The position numbers and the translations under genes were made by a program. A stretch of 64,000 nucleotides of DNA from Vreelandella salicampi (GTDB taxonomy: Bacteria; Pseudomonadota; Gammaproteobacteria; Pseudomonadales; Halomonadaceae). The DNA lies in assembly GCF_013415105.1 (NCBI RefSeq), contig NZ_JACCDF010000001.1, positions 496,001-560,000 on the forward strand, given 5' to 3'. Below are positions 17,450 to 26,716 of the stretch, piece after piece (the stretch's first letter is position 1; the number at the start of each line of letters is the position of its first letter). The notes beneath the pieces were generated by a model. The model was not told the origin of the DNA. It ran no database searches and saw nothing but the letters and a program-made list of their open reading frames with translations.

Positions 17450-18867
17450 GCTTTTCCTTGCTGTGCGATTTTAACTTGCGCTTTGCCTGCTTGCTTGGCT
17501 TCGTACATCGCCACGTCGGCGCGCTTTAACAGCTCTTGTGCCGTTTCATTGCTCGCTGGAGTGTAGCTTGCCACGCCAATGCTGGTACTGACATAAAGTG
17601 ACATTTCGCCCAACTGGATCGGCGCTTCAATGGTAAGAATCAGCTTTTCGCTAAGCCCCTGTATTGCCTCAGGCGCCATTCCTTCTAATACAATCACAAA
17701 CTCGTCACCCGCCCAGCGCGCGACATAATCGGTTTCGCGCACGCTGTGGCGTAGGCGTTTCGCAATGTCACGCAGCAGCTCATCGCCCACGGCATGGCCG
17801 TGATCATCATTCACGGCTTTAAAACCATCCAAGTCTAAAAACAGTACCGCGAGCGGCTGCTGAAGCCGCCGGGCTCTGGCCATGGCATCGAGCAACCGCT
17901 CATCTAGCGCACGGCGATTGGGCAGCTGTGTGAGCGCATCTTCTCGCGCCTCTCGGTCGCGCAGCTGCTCTAGCTGACGGCGCTCGGTAATATCGTGGAG
18001 AAAGAGGCTATAGCGGTGTTTGCCCTCAACGCGCAGCGATTTCATCCGCACTTCAGCCGGCGTCTCACGGCCATCGCGGCGACAAGCATTCACCTCGATG
18101 GGCGTTGCGTCATCGTACTCAGGCACACCATGAGGGAAAATCAGCGCTTGCAGCGACTGCCCTAGCGCCTCTTGGCGCGACCAGCCAAACATCGCCGCTG
18201 CGGCACGATTCCAATCCAGCACACGGTGATTTTCATCCGCGCTGATATAGGCGTCGTACGCCGATTCAATGACTAAATTCAGCTCGCGGGTGCGCCGCTC
18301 GATCTGTTCTTCGAGACTCCTGTGAAGTGCGTCAAGCTCGCGCTGTGATATCGCGCGGCGCTGCTGCTCGCGGGTCAAATGCTCACGCAGGCGAATCTCA
18401 TCGTTCAATATATCGGTCAAGTCTTTAAGCGCGGCGAGTTCGTCCTCGTGCAGGTGACGCGGCTGCGTATCCACAACGCAAAGCGAACCAAGCGCATAGC
18501 CCTCAGAAGAGAATATCGGTATACCCGCATAAAAGCGTATGCCATTTTCGCAATCGACAAAAGGATTGGCACTAAAGCGTGGGTCTTGACGGGCATCCTC
18601 CACCACCAGGGGCGCACCCTCGGCGATAGTGTGCGAACAAAACGCCACTTTCCGCGTTGTTTCTCGGGTATCGGTGCCTACGCGCGATTTGATCCACTGA
18701 CGGTCGGCATCAATCAACGTTACTGTCGCAATCGGAACGTTTAGCAGCCGAGTAGCCAGCCGAGTGACCCGGTCAAACACCGGGTCATCGGGGGTATCCA
18801 GCAGTTTAATCTGGTGTAGCGCGGCCAAGCGCTGTGTTTCATTGGCAGGAATGGGGTAGCCAAGCAT
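17446..18867 (-). CDS. GAF-PAS-GGDEF diguanylate cyclase
   Basis: This 473-residue soluble protein synthesises cyclic di-GMP. A GAF domain covers about 20-140 (ATVTLIDADRQWIKS, AFCSHTI, YAGIPI), a heptad-rich linker 150-195, a PAS domain 197-295 (IESAYDAYISADENHRVLDW), and the GGDEF domain 305-465. The active-site motif reads AGDEF (386-390), a common active variant. An RxxD product-inhibition site (RETD, 377-380) lies five residues before it. No membrane segment is present, so the signal is probably cytoplasmic. It overlaps corA by four bases. Confidence 0.93.
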   Translation of the reverse strand: MLGYPIPANETQRLAALHQIKLLDTPDDPVFDRVTRLATRLLNVPIATVTLIDADRQWIKSRVGTDTRETTRKVAFCSHTIAEGAPLVVEDARQDPRFSANPFVDCENGIRFYAGIPIFSSEGYALGSLCVVDTQPRHLHEDELAALKDLTDILNDEIRLREHLTREQQRRAISQRELDALHRSLEEQIERRTRELNLVIESAYDAYISADENHRVLDWNRAAAAMFGWSRQEALGQSLQALIFPHGVPEYDDATPIEVNACRRDGRETPAEVRMKSLRVEGKHRYSLFLHDITERRQLEQLRDREAREDALTQLPNRRALDERLLDAMARARRLQQPLAVLFLDLDGFKAVNDDHGHAVGDELLRDIAKRLRHSVRETDYVARWAGDEFVIVLEGMAPEAIQGLSEKLILTIEAPIQLGEMSLYVSTSIGVASYTPASNETAQELLKRADVAMYEAKQAGKAQVKIAQQGKA

Positions 18868-18944
18868 AGAGACGGAACACGGTTATGTTTTTTCCTAGCA
18901 TAACGCGTTAGATGCCGCCTTGCTGCCGTCAGACAGGTTTTCTG

Positions 18945-20318
18945 TCAACGCGCCCGGTTCATTGTCGCCATCACCACACTCACCAGGGTAGAAGCCACCA
19001 ACGCGCCCAAAAATGGTGGCAGCGTGGGAATGCTGTTGGGGAAGCTTGCCGCCATCAGCCCAGCGCTTAAGCTACCTTGCACTACCCAGCCAGGGAGAAT
19101 GGCGCCGAGCATGCCGCCAACGCCGCCTGCCACCGCCGCACGCGGCGTCATCCGCTGCCATAAACCGAGCAGCACGGGGATCACAATCGCCGCACAGAGC
19201 AGGTCTGCGATCAAAAATAAACGCAGCACCGAGAGCCCCTGCAGGGCTACCACCACCACCGGCACCATCAGCGCGACCGTGCCCCAGCGCGCCGCCGCCA
19301 GCGACCAACGGCTTTGGCGGCTATTGCCCGCCGCCAGCGATGCGATACCGTTTTGCAGCGTATCGACACTGGAGGCCACCAGCGTTACCGCTAGCACCAG
19401 CGCCGGTAGCGCAAGCCAGCCCGGCGCCTCGCTTAATAGCGCAAAAAAGGGAATCGGCGGCTCGCCCAGGGCGACGCCGCTCATCGCCGCGAGCATCCCA
19501 AGGCTTCCAATCAGCATCACCACCAGCACTGTCGCGCCACCACCCAACCAGGCGCCGCGCCCCAGGCTTTGGTCATTCTCGGCGGCCCATACCCGCTGCC
19601 AGTAGCCTTGGTGAAACAGATTCGCCGCAGTAACCGCGATGACCAGGGTGAGCGCCACGCTCAGTGCATTCCCTATTGGCGCGCTAGGCAGCGCGGCGGT
19701 TTGTGGCAACTCAGGCAGCGACGTGAGCGCCACGCCGCCGACAATCATCAATAGCGCGATCAACAGCCACGCCTGCCAGCGGTCGGTGGCAAGGCTCGCC
19801 CGCAGGCCACCCACGGCGGTGTACGCCAGCGTGGTAAGCGCCACGCCCAAGATCACCAGCGCCGGCGGCACATCCGAGAGCAGCGATGTAATCGCGCCAA
19901 TAGCCGTTAGCTCGGCAGCAAGAAAACACGCCATGTAGGCTACCGACACCAGGGACACCCAGCGCCGCACGCCACGTCCGTAACAGGCCTCGGCAAACTC
20001 GGCGATGCTGCGCCCCTGTGGCAGCGCCTGGCGGATTTTGGGGCCATAAAGGCCAAGCACGATAAACGGCAACGCCGAGCCGATGGCGTAGCCGGCAAGC
20101 GCTACCGGCCCGACAAAGGCGCCGATTTCCGGCGGCGCAAACAAAATCCACGCACCCATGCCCGAGGCCAAAAACGAAAGCCCCAGCGTTCCCGCCGATT
20201 GGGAATTGCGCGCGGTGACATAATCATCCAACAAGCCATCAGCACGGCGTGCGCGCAGGCCAAGGTAAGCAAAACAGAAAAGCGCCGCAGCCAGTGCCGC
20301 AGTGGTTAGGTAAGGCAT
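18945..20318 (-). CDS. Sodium:solute symporter under TPP riboswitch control (ThiV-like thiamine/precursor uptake)
   Basis: This 457-residue membrane protein has about 12-13 helices throughout and an SSS-family fold: ASGMGAWILFAPPEIGAF in the first core helix, YTAVGGLRASLATDRWQ before a central helix, and VASSVDTLQNGIAS in the sodium-site region. The TPP riboswitch at 20319-20409 abuts its start codon, so it is made when thiamine pyrophosphate is low. SSS transporters behind THI elements have been predicted elsewhere as thiamine-related importers (ThiV). The cargo, thiamine or a precursor, is therefore inferred from regulation, not from transporter residues. Confidence 0.85.
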   Translation of the reverse strand: MPYLTTAALAAALFCFAYLGLRARRADGLLDDYVTARNSQSAGTLGLSFLASGMGAWILFAPPEIGAFVGPVALAGYAIGSALPFIVLGLYGPKIRQALPQGRSIAEFAEACYGRGVRRWVSLVSVAYMACFLAAELTAIGAITSLLSDVPPALVILGVALTTLAYTAVGGLRASLATDRWQAWLLIALLMIVGGVALTSLPELPQTAALPSAPIGNALSVALTLVIAVTAANLFHQGYWQRVWAAENDQSLGRGAWLGGGATVLVVMLIGSLGMLAAMSGVALGEPPIPFFALLSEAPGWLALPALVLAVTLVASSVDTLQNGIASLAAGNSRQSRWSLAAARWGTVALMVPVVVVALQGLSVLRLFLIADLLCAAIVIPVLLGLWQRMTPRAAVAGGVGGMLGAILPGWVVQGSLSAGLMAASFPNSIPTLPPFLGALVASTLVSVVMATMNRAR

Positions 20319-20409
20319 GTCGCACTTCCTCCGCCGGTATGAACCGGATCAGGTTCCAGGGTCAGCACGGGTGTGTGCGTTCTCAGCCCAAGTGGGCTCC
20401 CCTGGCGAC
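20319..20409 (-). promoter_or_regulatory. TPP riboswitch (THI element)
   Basis: On the minus strand the conserved aptamer blocks appear in order: GGGGAGCCC, GGGCTGAGA, ACCCTGG, GAACCTGATCCGGTTC, ATACCGGCGGAGGAAG. The outer stem P1 pairs GTCGC (20405-20409) with GCGAC (20319-20323), which is directly followed by ATG. The only Shine-Dalgarno (GGAGGA, plus-strand 20328-20333) lies inside the conserved 3' block. Ligand-stabilised P1 would therefore hide the ribosome site, indicating translational control without a separate expression platform. Confidence 0.95.
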
Positions 20410-20490
20410 AGTGAATTAATTGTGAGACGGATTATCCGTGGTGAATATGGTTACGCAATTAGCGCGGACAGTAAAGCCATGGCCACCGTG

Positions 20491-21078
20491 TTATTTCTCC
20501 CGCGGCACGCGCCCCATCAGATAGAACTCCTGGTTAGGTGGCGTACCCGTGAGGGTCACAAGCCGGTTAGAAAGACCAAAAAACGCCGTAATGGCACCGA
20601 TATCCCAGATATCTTCGCGGGTAAAACCGACATTGGTGAGCCGCTCTTCCCATGCATCGGTTAACTCGCCGACTTCCACGCCACAGTACATGGCAAAGTC
20701 GAGCATCACGCGGTGGCGTTCGTTAATGGGCGCGGTACGGTGGTTCACCGCCACCTGATCGGCAAGCTCTGGGGTTTTGCTATAGATACGCACCAGCGCA
20801 CCATGGGCGACCACGCAGTAAAGACAGCGGTTGCGCGCGCTGGTCGCGACCACAATCATCTCTTTTTCTGCCTTGGTTAAGGTGTCCGACTCACGCTCCA
20901 TCAATGCATCGTGATACGCGAAAAAAGCGCGAAACTCTGCCGGGCGGTGCGCCAACATTAAAAACACGTTGGGCACAAACCCGGCCTTTTCCTGCACGGC
21001 CAGTATGGTGTCGCGAATATCGTCGGGCAGCGCTTCCAGCGATTCTGGAACGCTAAACCGGCTAATGGATGACGTCAT
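20491..21078 (-). CDS. AhpD-like peroxidase-related enzyme
   Basis: This 195-residue helical protein belongs to the carboxymuconolactone decarboxylase/AhpD superfamily. The redox motif is RCLYCVVAHGA, matching CxxC-x3-H, as in alkylhydroperoxidase-like proteins; upstream lies KAEKEMIVVATSARN, typical of the peroxidase-related (YciW-like) group. It probably reduces peroxides through the cysteine pair. The gene is single; the downstream riboswitch belongs to the next transcription unit. The true reductant and substrate are unknown. Confidence 0.85.
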   Translation of the reverse strand: MTSSISRFSVPESLEALPDDIRDTILAVQEKAGFVPNVFLMLAHRPAEFRAFFAYHDALMERESDTLTKAEKEMIVVATSARNRCLYCVVAHGALVRIYSKTPELADQVAVNHRTAPINERHRVMLDFAMYCGVEVGELTDAWEERLTNVGFTREDIWDIGAITAFFGLSNRLVTLTGTPPNQEFYLMGRVPREK

Positions 21079-21296
21079 AAAAACTCCGTTTATTGTTGTG
21101 GAATTAACATAGTGCGTCTGAGGGTGCCGTTTACGTAAGAAAGCTAAAACAAACGCGCTATTCAGTTGCTTGGCTCTTTTAATCTGTCGTTAGGCTCTCC
21201 ATACTGAAGTTAGTTTTGCATTGGTCATACATCGACTCTTATCCGCTATATATAAAGGCGCTACCCTGCGCCACCGTGAGTTTATAGGGAAGCCTC

Positions 21297-21989
21297 ATGC
21301 GCTATACCGAAGCGAAGGAACATACCCCCGGGCGTCTTCACGAGCTATTTGTCGACCCCTACCACGCATTTGATAACGACAGTCATGAGCGCCAGCTGCA
21401 TATCCGTGTGATGCTCTATCTGTTGGCCGTTCGCCCCATGCAGCACGATCTTCTCACGCTGCGCGTGATTCACGGCTGGGAGAACGGCGGCTGCGAACCC
21501 GCCGATCTTAAGTACATGGAATATCCGCTTCGCGACATAACCGATTTACATCGCGCGGCAGACGAATTTACCTCAGCAATGAAAAACAACGTGGCATTTC
21601 CCGAACAAAAGGGCTCGCTTCTGGCCAAGCCCCTAAGTGACGCGATGGCCGATGCCAAAGCCGACGGCCAACCGCTGGACGATGAAACCAGAGCCCGGCC
21701 AGCACGCTGGCCCTCCTTTGAGGGCGGTCTGGCGCTTTACACCCTGTTTAAAATGTATCATCGCCTCGTATACGGTGAAGATGACGCCTACCGCAGCAGC
21801 CAGTGCCGCACCTCTCAAGGCATACGCGAAATTCACGAGTTTCACCTAGAAGAAGGGGAATTCGCGTTTTTGGCTCCACCGGGGCGCCACTTCGCCACAG
21901 AAAGAACACGCCTAATACTGCACGAAAGTCAGCTAGAGCCTTTTAAGCGCTTACTCATCGCAAGTGCGCCACTGTTTGAGTCTGCCTAA
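21297..21989 (+). CDS. Hypothetical protein, unrecognised family
   Basis: The protein has 230 residues from ATG 21297 with AGGGAAG upstream. It is soluble and rich in His and charged residues; no signal peptide or membrane segment is seen. Notable stretches are LHIRVMLYLLAVRPMQHDLL, GWENGGCEPADLKYMEYPLRD and GLALYTLFKMYHRLVYGEDD. I do not recognise the family. It is a stand-alone gene with TATATA at 21247-21254 as a likely -10 region and a very strong terminator downstream, so it is a genuine, independently transcribed gene. Confidence 0.65.
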   Translation: MRYTEAKEHTPGRLHELFVDPYHAFDNDSHERQLHIRVMLYLLAVRPMQHDLLTLRVIHGWENGGCEPADLKYMEYPLRDITDLHRAADEFTSAMKNNVAFPEQKGSLLAKPLSDAMADAKADGQPLDDETRARPARWPSFEGGLALYTLFKMYHRLVYGEDDAYRSSQCRTSQGIREIHEFHLEEGEFAFLAPPGRHFATERTRLILHESQLEPFKRLLIASAPLFESA

Positions 21990-22020
21990 CACCTGCCACT
22001 GCATTATTGCATCACACGTC

Positions 22021-22052
22021 CAGCAAAGCCCCGCTTGTGCGGGGCTTTGCTG
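22021..22052. terminator. Strong bidirectional terminator
   Basis: A perfect 14-bp stem (CAGCAAAGCCCCGC / GCGGGGCTTTGCTG) with a TTGT loop lies between the convergent unknown gene (ends 21989) and mmsA (ends 22069). TTTCTC follows on the plus strand; the T-tail is weaker on the minus strand. Confidence 0.88.
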
Positions 22053-22068
22053 TTTCTCAAAAAGGCGA

Positions 22069-23568
22069 TTAGCCCAATGAAATCGTGCTGTTGATGCCGC
22101 TAGAGACGTTTTCCGGCTCAAACCAGCGCGCGGTAACGGTTTTGGTTTGTGTCCAAAACGCAATGGCCTGCTTGCCGTTGGGGCCGAGATCGCCAAGTTT
22201 GGAGGCGCGCGAACCAGTAAAGCTGAAGTAAGCCACCGGCACCGGAATCGGCACGTTGATGCCAATCTGGCCCACATCGATATCGGTCTCGAAGCGGCGC
22301 GCCACCCAACCGGAATTAGTGAAGATTGAGGTGCCGTTGCCGTTGGGGTTGGCGTTGATGAACTCGATCGCCTCATCCAGCGTTTCCACGTTAACCACAC
22401 ACAGCACCGGGCCAAATATTTCTTCTCGGTAAATCGTCATATCGGCGTTGACGTCGGCAAAGAGCGTCGGCCCAACGAAGTTGCCCTCTGGGTAGCCGTC
22501 GACCGTACAACCGCGGCCATCCACCATTAACTTGGCGCCCTCTTTTTCCCCCGCGGTAATCAACCGCTCGACGCGCTCTTTGGCCTGCGGCGATACCAGC
22601 GGGCCCAAGTCGGCGTCGCGTTGGGTGCCAGGGCCAACTTTCATGCCACGTGCGCCCTCGACGATATCCTCCAGCCATTCACATGCATCGCCCACTAAGA
22701 CGACAACGGAATTGGCCATACAGCGCTGTCCGGCGGCACCAAAAGCCGACCCTAGCAAGTTGTTGATGGCCTGACTGCGGTTGGCGTCCGGCATCACGAC
22801 ACAATGGTTTTTGGCCCCCATCATCGACTGCATGCGCTTACCCGCCGCAGCGGCACGGTTATAGAGTAGCGAGCCTACGTGGGTGGAGCCGATAAACGAC
22901 AGCGCCTTGATGTCTTGATGATCAGCGATCTGGTTAGCCACATCCGGCCCGCCGTGGACCACGTTCAGCACGCCCGCAGGGACGCCCGCTTCGTGGGCCA
23001 ACTCGACCAAACGCATGGTGGAACTCGGGTCTTGCTCGGAGGGCTTGAGCACGAAGGTATTACCGGTGGCAATAGCCAGCGGGAACATAAAACACGGCAG
23101 CATGATGGGGAAGTTGAACGCGGTGATACCCGCCCCAACGCCCAGCGGCTGATGCATGCTGTAAACGTCGACTTCATTGGCGGCGTTTTCCGCAAGCTCG
23201 CCAAGCTGCAGCGAAGTGATGGAACACGCGTGCTCGACCACTTCCAGCCCACGGCCCACTTCGCCTTCTGCGTCCGGCAGGGTCTTGCCGTGTTCTTCGG
23301 TAATCAGCGCGGCAAGCTCGGCGGTGTTATCGCGGATCAATGCTTGTAGCTTGAGCATAATGCGCATGCGCTTACCCAGCGGCACTTTGCGCCACTCTTT
23401 AAACGCCTCTTTGCCACTTGCCACCGCGCGTTCAACTTCTTCAGCGGTACAAAACGGTACCCGCGCCACGACTTCCTGCGTCGCTGGGTTGACTACATCA
23501 TGCCAATCTTGGCTTTGCGAGATGACCGGTTTGCCATCGATATACATGGGGATTTCGCGAACGGACAT
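22069..23568 (-). CDS. mmsA: CoA-acylating methylmalonate-semialdehyde dehydrogenase
   Basis: This 499-residue cytosolic enzyme oxidises (methyl)malonate semialdehyde to propionyl-CoA or acetyl-CoA with NAD and CoA, in valine, beta-alanine and myo-inositol breakdown. The aldehyde dehydrogenase fold is complete: [20 protein letters not shown] and catalytic C283 (GAAGQRCMA). The CoA-dependent subgroup shows through [13 protein letters not shown] (250-262), where usual ALDHs have a catalytic glutamate. It lies 154 bases downstream of a TRAP transporter operon on the same strand, perhaps linked through import of a substrate degraded via malonate semialdehyde. Confidence 0.93.
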   Translation of the reverse strand: MSVREIPMYIDGKPVISQSQDWHDVVNPATQEVVARVPFCTAEEVERAVASGKEAFKEWRKVPLGKRMRIMLKLQALIRDNTAELAALITEEHGKTLPDAEGEVGRGLEVVEHACSITSLQLGELAENAANEVDVYSMHQPLGVGAGITAFNFPIMLPCFMFPLAIATGNTFVLKPSEQDPSSTMRLVELAHEAGVPAGVLNVVHGGPDVANQIADHQDIKALSFIGSTHVGSLLYNRAAAAGKRMQSMMGAKNHCVVMPDANRSQAINNLLGSAFGAAGQRCMANSVVVLVGDACEWLEDIVEGARGMKVGPGTQRDADLGPLVSPQAKERVERLITAGEKEGAKLMVDGRGCTVDGYPEGNFVGPTLFADVNADMTIYREEIFGPVLCVVNVETLDEAIEFINANPNGNGTSIFTNSGWVARRFETDIDVGQIGINVPIPVPVAYFSFTGSRASKLGDLGPNGKQAIAFWTQTKTVTARWFEPENVSSGINSTISLG

Positions 23569-23722
23569 GCAGTGTCTCCTATCGTCTTTATGTTTGTTGT
23601 GGGTAAAGGATGTAGCAGTAAGTTGACGTAAGCGTCAACGGGCATTACGCGAGTAAACAAGATTCTCAAGGTGGGGTCAATGCTCCTTCCGCCGTGCGCT
23701 GAATTTATGCTGCAAGGGGCAG

Positions 23723-24988
23723 CTAGCGGTCAATTAGCGCTTCCGTTAACCAGGGCTGCCAAGCCAGTAGCACCAGTATGATGAGCGTTGCCAGCAAAAA
23801 CGGCAGCAGCGCACGAAAGATTTTCAGCGGTGGCGCGCCGGTCATCGACGAGGCCACGAAAAGCCCGGCGCCGACAGGCGGCGTCAACAGCCCCATCACA
23901 AGCGTCAAACACACCACCACACCAAACTGATACGCGCTGATATCAAACTGGTTTTGCGCAATCGGTAGCACTATCGGCACCACCAGAATAAGCGCAGCGA
24001 TGCCATCGATCACCATGCCGACCAGCAACAAGACGCCGATCAACAGCAGTAAGAACATAAACGGATCGGTGGTCAGCGCGGCAATCCAGGCGGCGGCCAT
24101 TTGCGGCAATTGCTCATACACCACCACCCAACCAAACACCCCGGCTGCGGCGATAAGCATAATCACCAGCCCCGCATTAACCGCCGTGCGACGCAGCACC
24201 TGGGGCAGCCGCCCCAGATCAAGGTCACGGTAAACAAAGCGGCCGATTAAAAGCGCGGCTAATGAAGCCAGCGCCGCCGACTCAGTGGGGGTGGCGATGC
24301 CCAACAAAATACCGCCAATGATAATTACCGGAATCGAGAGCGCCGGTAACCCCCAGGCAAAATCCGCAAGCGCCTGCTGTCGGCTGGGCCACTGCCCGCG
24401 CGGGTACTGCTGCAAAAGTCCCACGACGGCAATCACAATAAAAAAAGCCAAGCCAAGTAACAGACCCGGCAAAAGCCCGGCGATAAACATCTCGGCAATG
24501 GGCACCTGCGCAATCACGCCAAACAGCACAAACAACATCGACGGCGGAATAATCGGCGAGAGCAAGCCGCCCGCCGCAGTAATGGCCGCGCTATAGGGTT
24601 TGTCGTAGCCCTCGTGCTCCATGGCGGGCACCATCGCACGCGACATAATCGCAATTTGCGAGGCCGCCGAGCCGATTATCGCCGCCATCATCATATTGGC
24701 GATCAAGTTGATATACGCCAGCCCGCCGCGAAAACCGCCGACAAAAATCCGCGCCAACGCAATCAACCGCCGCGTCAGCCCGCCTTCATTCATCAACTCA
24801 CCGGCGAGCATAAAAAGCGGGATCGCCAGTAAGCCGTAACTTTCAATCGCACTGAAGAGCTGCTGCGGGTAGGACGCAAACAACACTGTATTGCCGGAGG
24901 CATAGATGTACCACATGGCGGTCAGCGCCAGTACCAAGGCGATCGGCACAGCACCAAGTAGCAACAGCGCAAATACCATCACGGTCAT
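23723..24988 (-). CDS. dctM: TRAP transporter large permease (DctM)
   Basis: This 421-residue membrane protein with about 12 helices is the ion-coupled translocation subunit of a tripartite ATP-independent transporter. Typical segments are the N-terminal VPIALVLALTAMWY, IPLFMLAGELMNEGGL, SAAITAAGGLLSPIIPPSML and GLLTPPVGAGLFVAS. The start is ATG 24988, overlapping the small-permease stop in ATGA (24985-24988); a longer reading to 25105 would lie inside dctQ. Order on the transcript is dctP-dctQ-dctM, then mmsA. Confidence 0.93.
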   Translation of the reverse strand: MTVMVFALLLLGAVPIALVLALTAMWYIYASGNTVLFASYPQQLFSAIESYGLLAIPLFMLAGELMNEGGLTRRLIALARIFVGGFRGGLAYINLIANMMMAAIIGSAASQIAIMSRAMVPAMEHEGYDKPYSAAITAAGGLLSPIIPPSMLFVLFGVIAQVPIAEMFIAGLLPGLLLGLAFFIVIAVVGLLQQYPRGQWPSRQQALADFAWGLPALSIPVIIIGGILLGIATPTESAALASLAALLIGRFVYRDLDLGRLPQVLRRTAVNAGLVIMLIAAAGVFGWVVVYEQLPQMAAAWIAALTTDPFMFLLLLIGVLLLVGMVIDGIAALILVVPIVLPIAQNQFDISAYQFGVVVCLTLVMGLLTPPVGAGLFVASSMTGAPPLKIFRALLPFLLATLIILVLLAWQPWLTEALIDR

Positions 24989-25548
24989 AGCAGCGTCTCC
25001 GAAGCAGGCTCTTCGGTCGGGTTTCGCCACTGCCAAAGGGCTTGGATAAGATTCGCCGTACCGTGCAGGGTCAACGACAGCGCAAACCACGGCACAATAA
25101 GCCAAAACCAGAATTTTTTGACGCCCAACGTGGAGGTGTTTTCGGCGTAGATAAAGTTAAATGTCTCGCCTTGAAACGCCTGGGTATCAAAGCCTAACCG
25201 GGCGAGCGTCAACGGCTGATACCACTGCCAGCAGAGCCATACCATCAGAAGCGCAAACACAAGTACCACACTATCCACAAAGAGGGTGACGAGCTTACGC
25301 CCGGTTTGTGGCAGCGCCTCGGGCAGCAGCGTCACCGCGATACCTTGGCGGCGCTTTAACACCGCGCTTGCGATCAAAAACGTCATCCAAATCATAGCGT
25401 AGATTGAAAGCTCGCTGATCCAATAAAGTGGGCTACCCAAGGCACGGAAGGCGATATTGGTAAGAATCAAGCACGTCACCACCGCCGCCAATAAGGCGGC
25501 GGTAACCTCTTCAACGCGGGCAAGCCCGGTGGATAAACGCTGTAGCAT
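24985..25548 (-). CDS. dctQ: TRAP transporter small permease (DctQ)
   Basis: This 187-residue membrane protein has four helices (about 15-35, 50-70, 88-108 and 135-160) and the usual WISELSIYAMIWMTFL segment of DctQ. It partners DctM. Two starts overlap the dctP stop: ATG at 25548 (TGATG junction) and GTG at 25551 (GTGA); the ATG is preferred. Overlaps on both sides show a tightly coupled operon. Confidence 0.9.
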   Translation of the reverse strand: MLQRLSTGLARVEEVTAALLAAVVTCLILTNIAFRALGSPLYWISELSIYAMIWMTFLIASAVLKRRQGIAVTLLPEALPQTGRKLVTLFVDSVVLVFALLMVWLCWQWYQPLTLARLGFDTQAFQGETFNFIYAENTSTLGVKKFWFWLIVPWFALSLTLHGTANLIQALWQWRNPTEEPASETLL

Positions 25549-26534
25549 CACTGATCCCGCAGACGCTCGGCCTCTTCACGCAGCGTGTCTAACATCGGAG
25601 CCTTGGGCGCCCAGATCGCCTCCCACTCAGCAATCGCCTCGCTAAAGAACCCGGCATCCGCTTCGACGATATTGATATTCAGCGCACGGATTTCTTCTTC
25701 CTGCGCGGCATCTTTCGCTTCAAAGCCGGCGAGCACGTTTTCCAGATGCTCGGACATCGTCGTGTCGATCAGCTCGCGATCCTCAGCGGAAAGTTCACGC
25801 CACACCCGCCCGGATACCACGCCCACCATCGGGAACATCATGTGGTTGGAGATCAGTAGGTTATCCGCCTGCTCGTAGAATTTCAGAATCAAAATCGAGT
25901 CAAAATCCATATCGATGGCGTCAACCTGGCCGTTTGCCAGAGCATCGTAGACTTCCAACAGTGGCATCGGCGCTGGCGCGGCCCCGGTGGCGGTGTAAAA
26001 GTCACGAATCGGCTCGAAGGGCGTAATGCGCAAACGCAAGCCCTGCATATCCTCAGCGGAGGTAATCGGGTCGCGGCTCAAGACCTGGCGCATCCCCACC
26101 ATGCCGTAGCCAACCCCCACCAACCCCGCGCCTTGGGGCATTAAGTCCAACAGCTCGCCTGCTGCGTCAGAGCGCAAAAGGCTTGCCGCGTGGTTGACGT
26201 TATCGACCAGATACGGGGCATAGAGCGCGCCGAAATCGGGAATCCGATTGGAAATCTCGGCAATGGTTAAAAACGCCATATCCAACGCGCCGGTTTGCAG
26301 CTGCTGCACCATCTGCGCTTCGTTGCCTAACTGCTGCGCTGGGAAAACCGACACGCTGTGCTCGCCGCCCGAGCGTTCGTGCAAAGTCTCGGCGAACGCT
26401 TCAGCTTCGGTTGACCACAAATGCTGCGGCGGCGTAATCAAACCCAGGCGAAAATCACGCGCTTGCGCCGACAGTGAAGAGAGCGCTAAGGCAGTGGCCG
26501 CCACGGCCAGCGTTAACGTTTTGCGTTGGTTCAT
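25548..26534 (-). CDS. dctP: TRAP transporter substrate-binding protein (DctP)
   Basis: This 328-residue periplasmic protein begins with a signal peptide (MNQRKTLTLAVAATALALSS, cleavage near AQA-R). TRAP_P features include TPPQHLWSTEAEAFAETL at the N-terminus, the ligand-carboxylate region LRLRITPFEPIRDFYTATGA (the arginine usually salt-bridges the substrate) and EVYDALANGQVDA. The conserved arginine suggests a carboxylic-acid substrate, but it cannot be named. It is the first gene of the operon; a 182-base gap with a divergent usp gene holds the promoter. Confidence 0.92.
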   Translation of the reverse strand: MNQRKTLTLAVAATALALSSLSAQARDFRLGLITPPQHLWSTEAEAFAETLHERSGGEHSVSVFPAQQLGNEAQMVQQLQTGALDMAFLTIAEISNRIPDFGALYAPYLVDNVNHAASLLRSDAAGELLDLMPQGAGLVGVGYGMVGMRQVLSRDPITSAEDMQGLRLRITPFEPIRDFYTATGAAPAPMPLLEVYDALANGQVDAIDMDFDSILILKFYEQADNLLISNHMMFPMVGVVSGRVWRELSAEDRELIDTTMSEHLENVLAGFEAKDAAQEEEIRALNINIVEADAGFFSEAIAEWEAIWAPKAPMLDTLREEAERLRDQ

Positions 26535-26716
26535 GGTGATCCCTTATTTAGCGAGAAAGCGCTAACGGCGCTTTTTTATAGGCGTTTGATAGGGTAAAAG
26601 GCAAAGCCCATTGTGTTGCTACCTTTGAGAATACCCCAGTGGCAACGTTGATGGCACCCGCTTAAACTAACGACGTAGAGGCCGGACCGGCTGAACAGAT
26701 ACGCAAGGAGCCTTGC

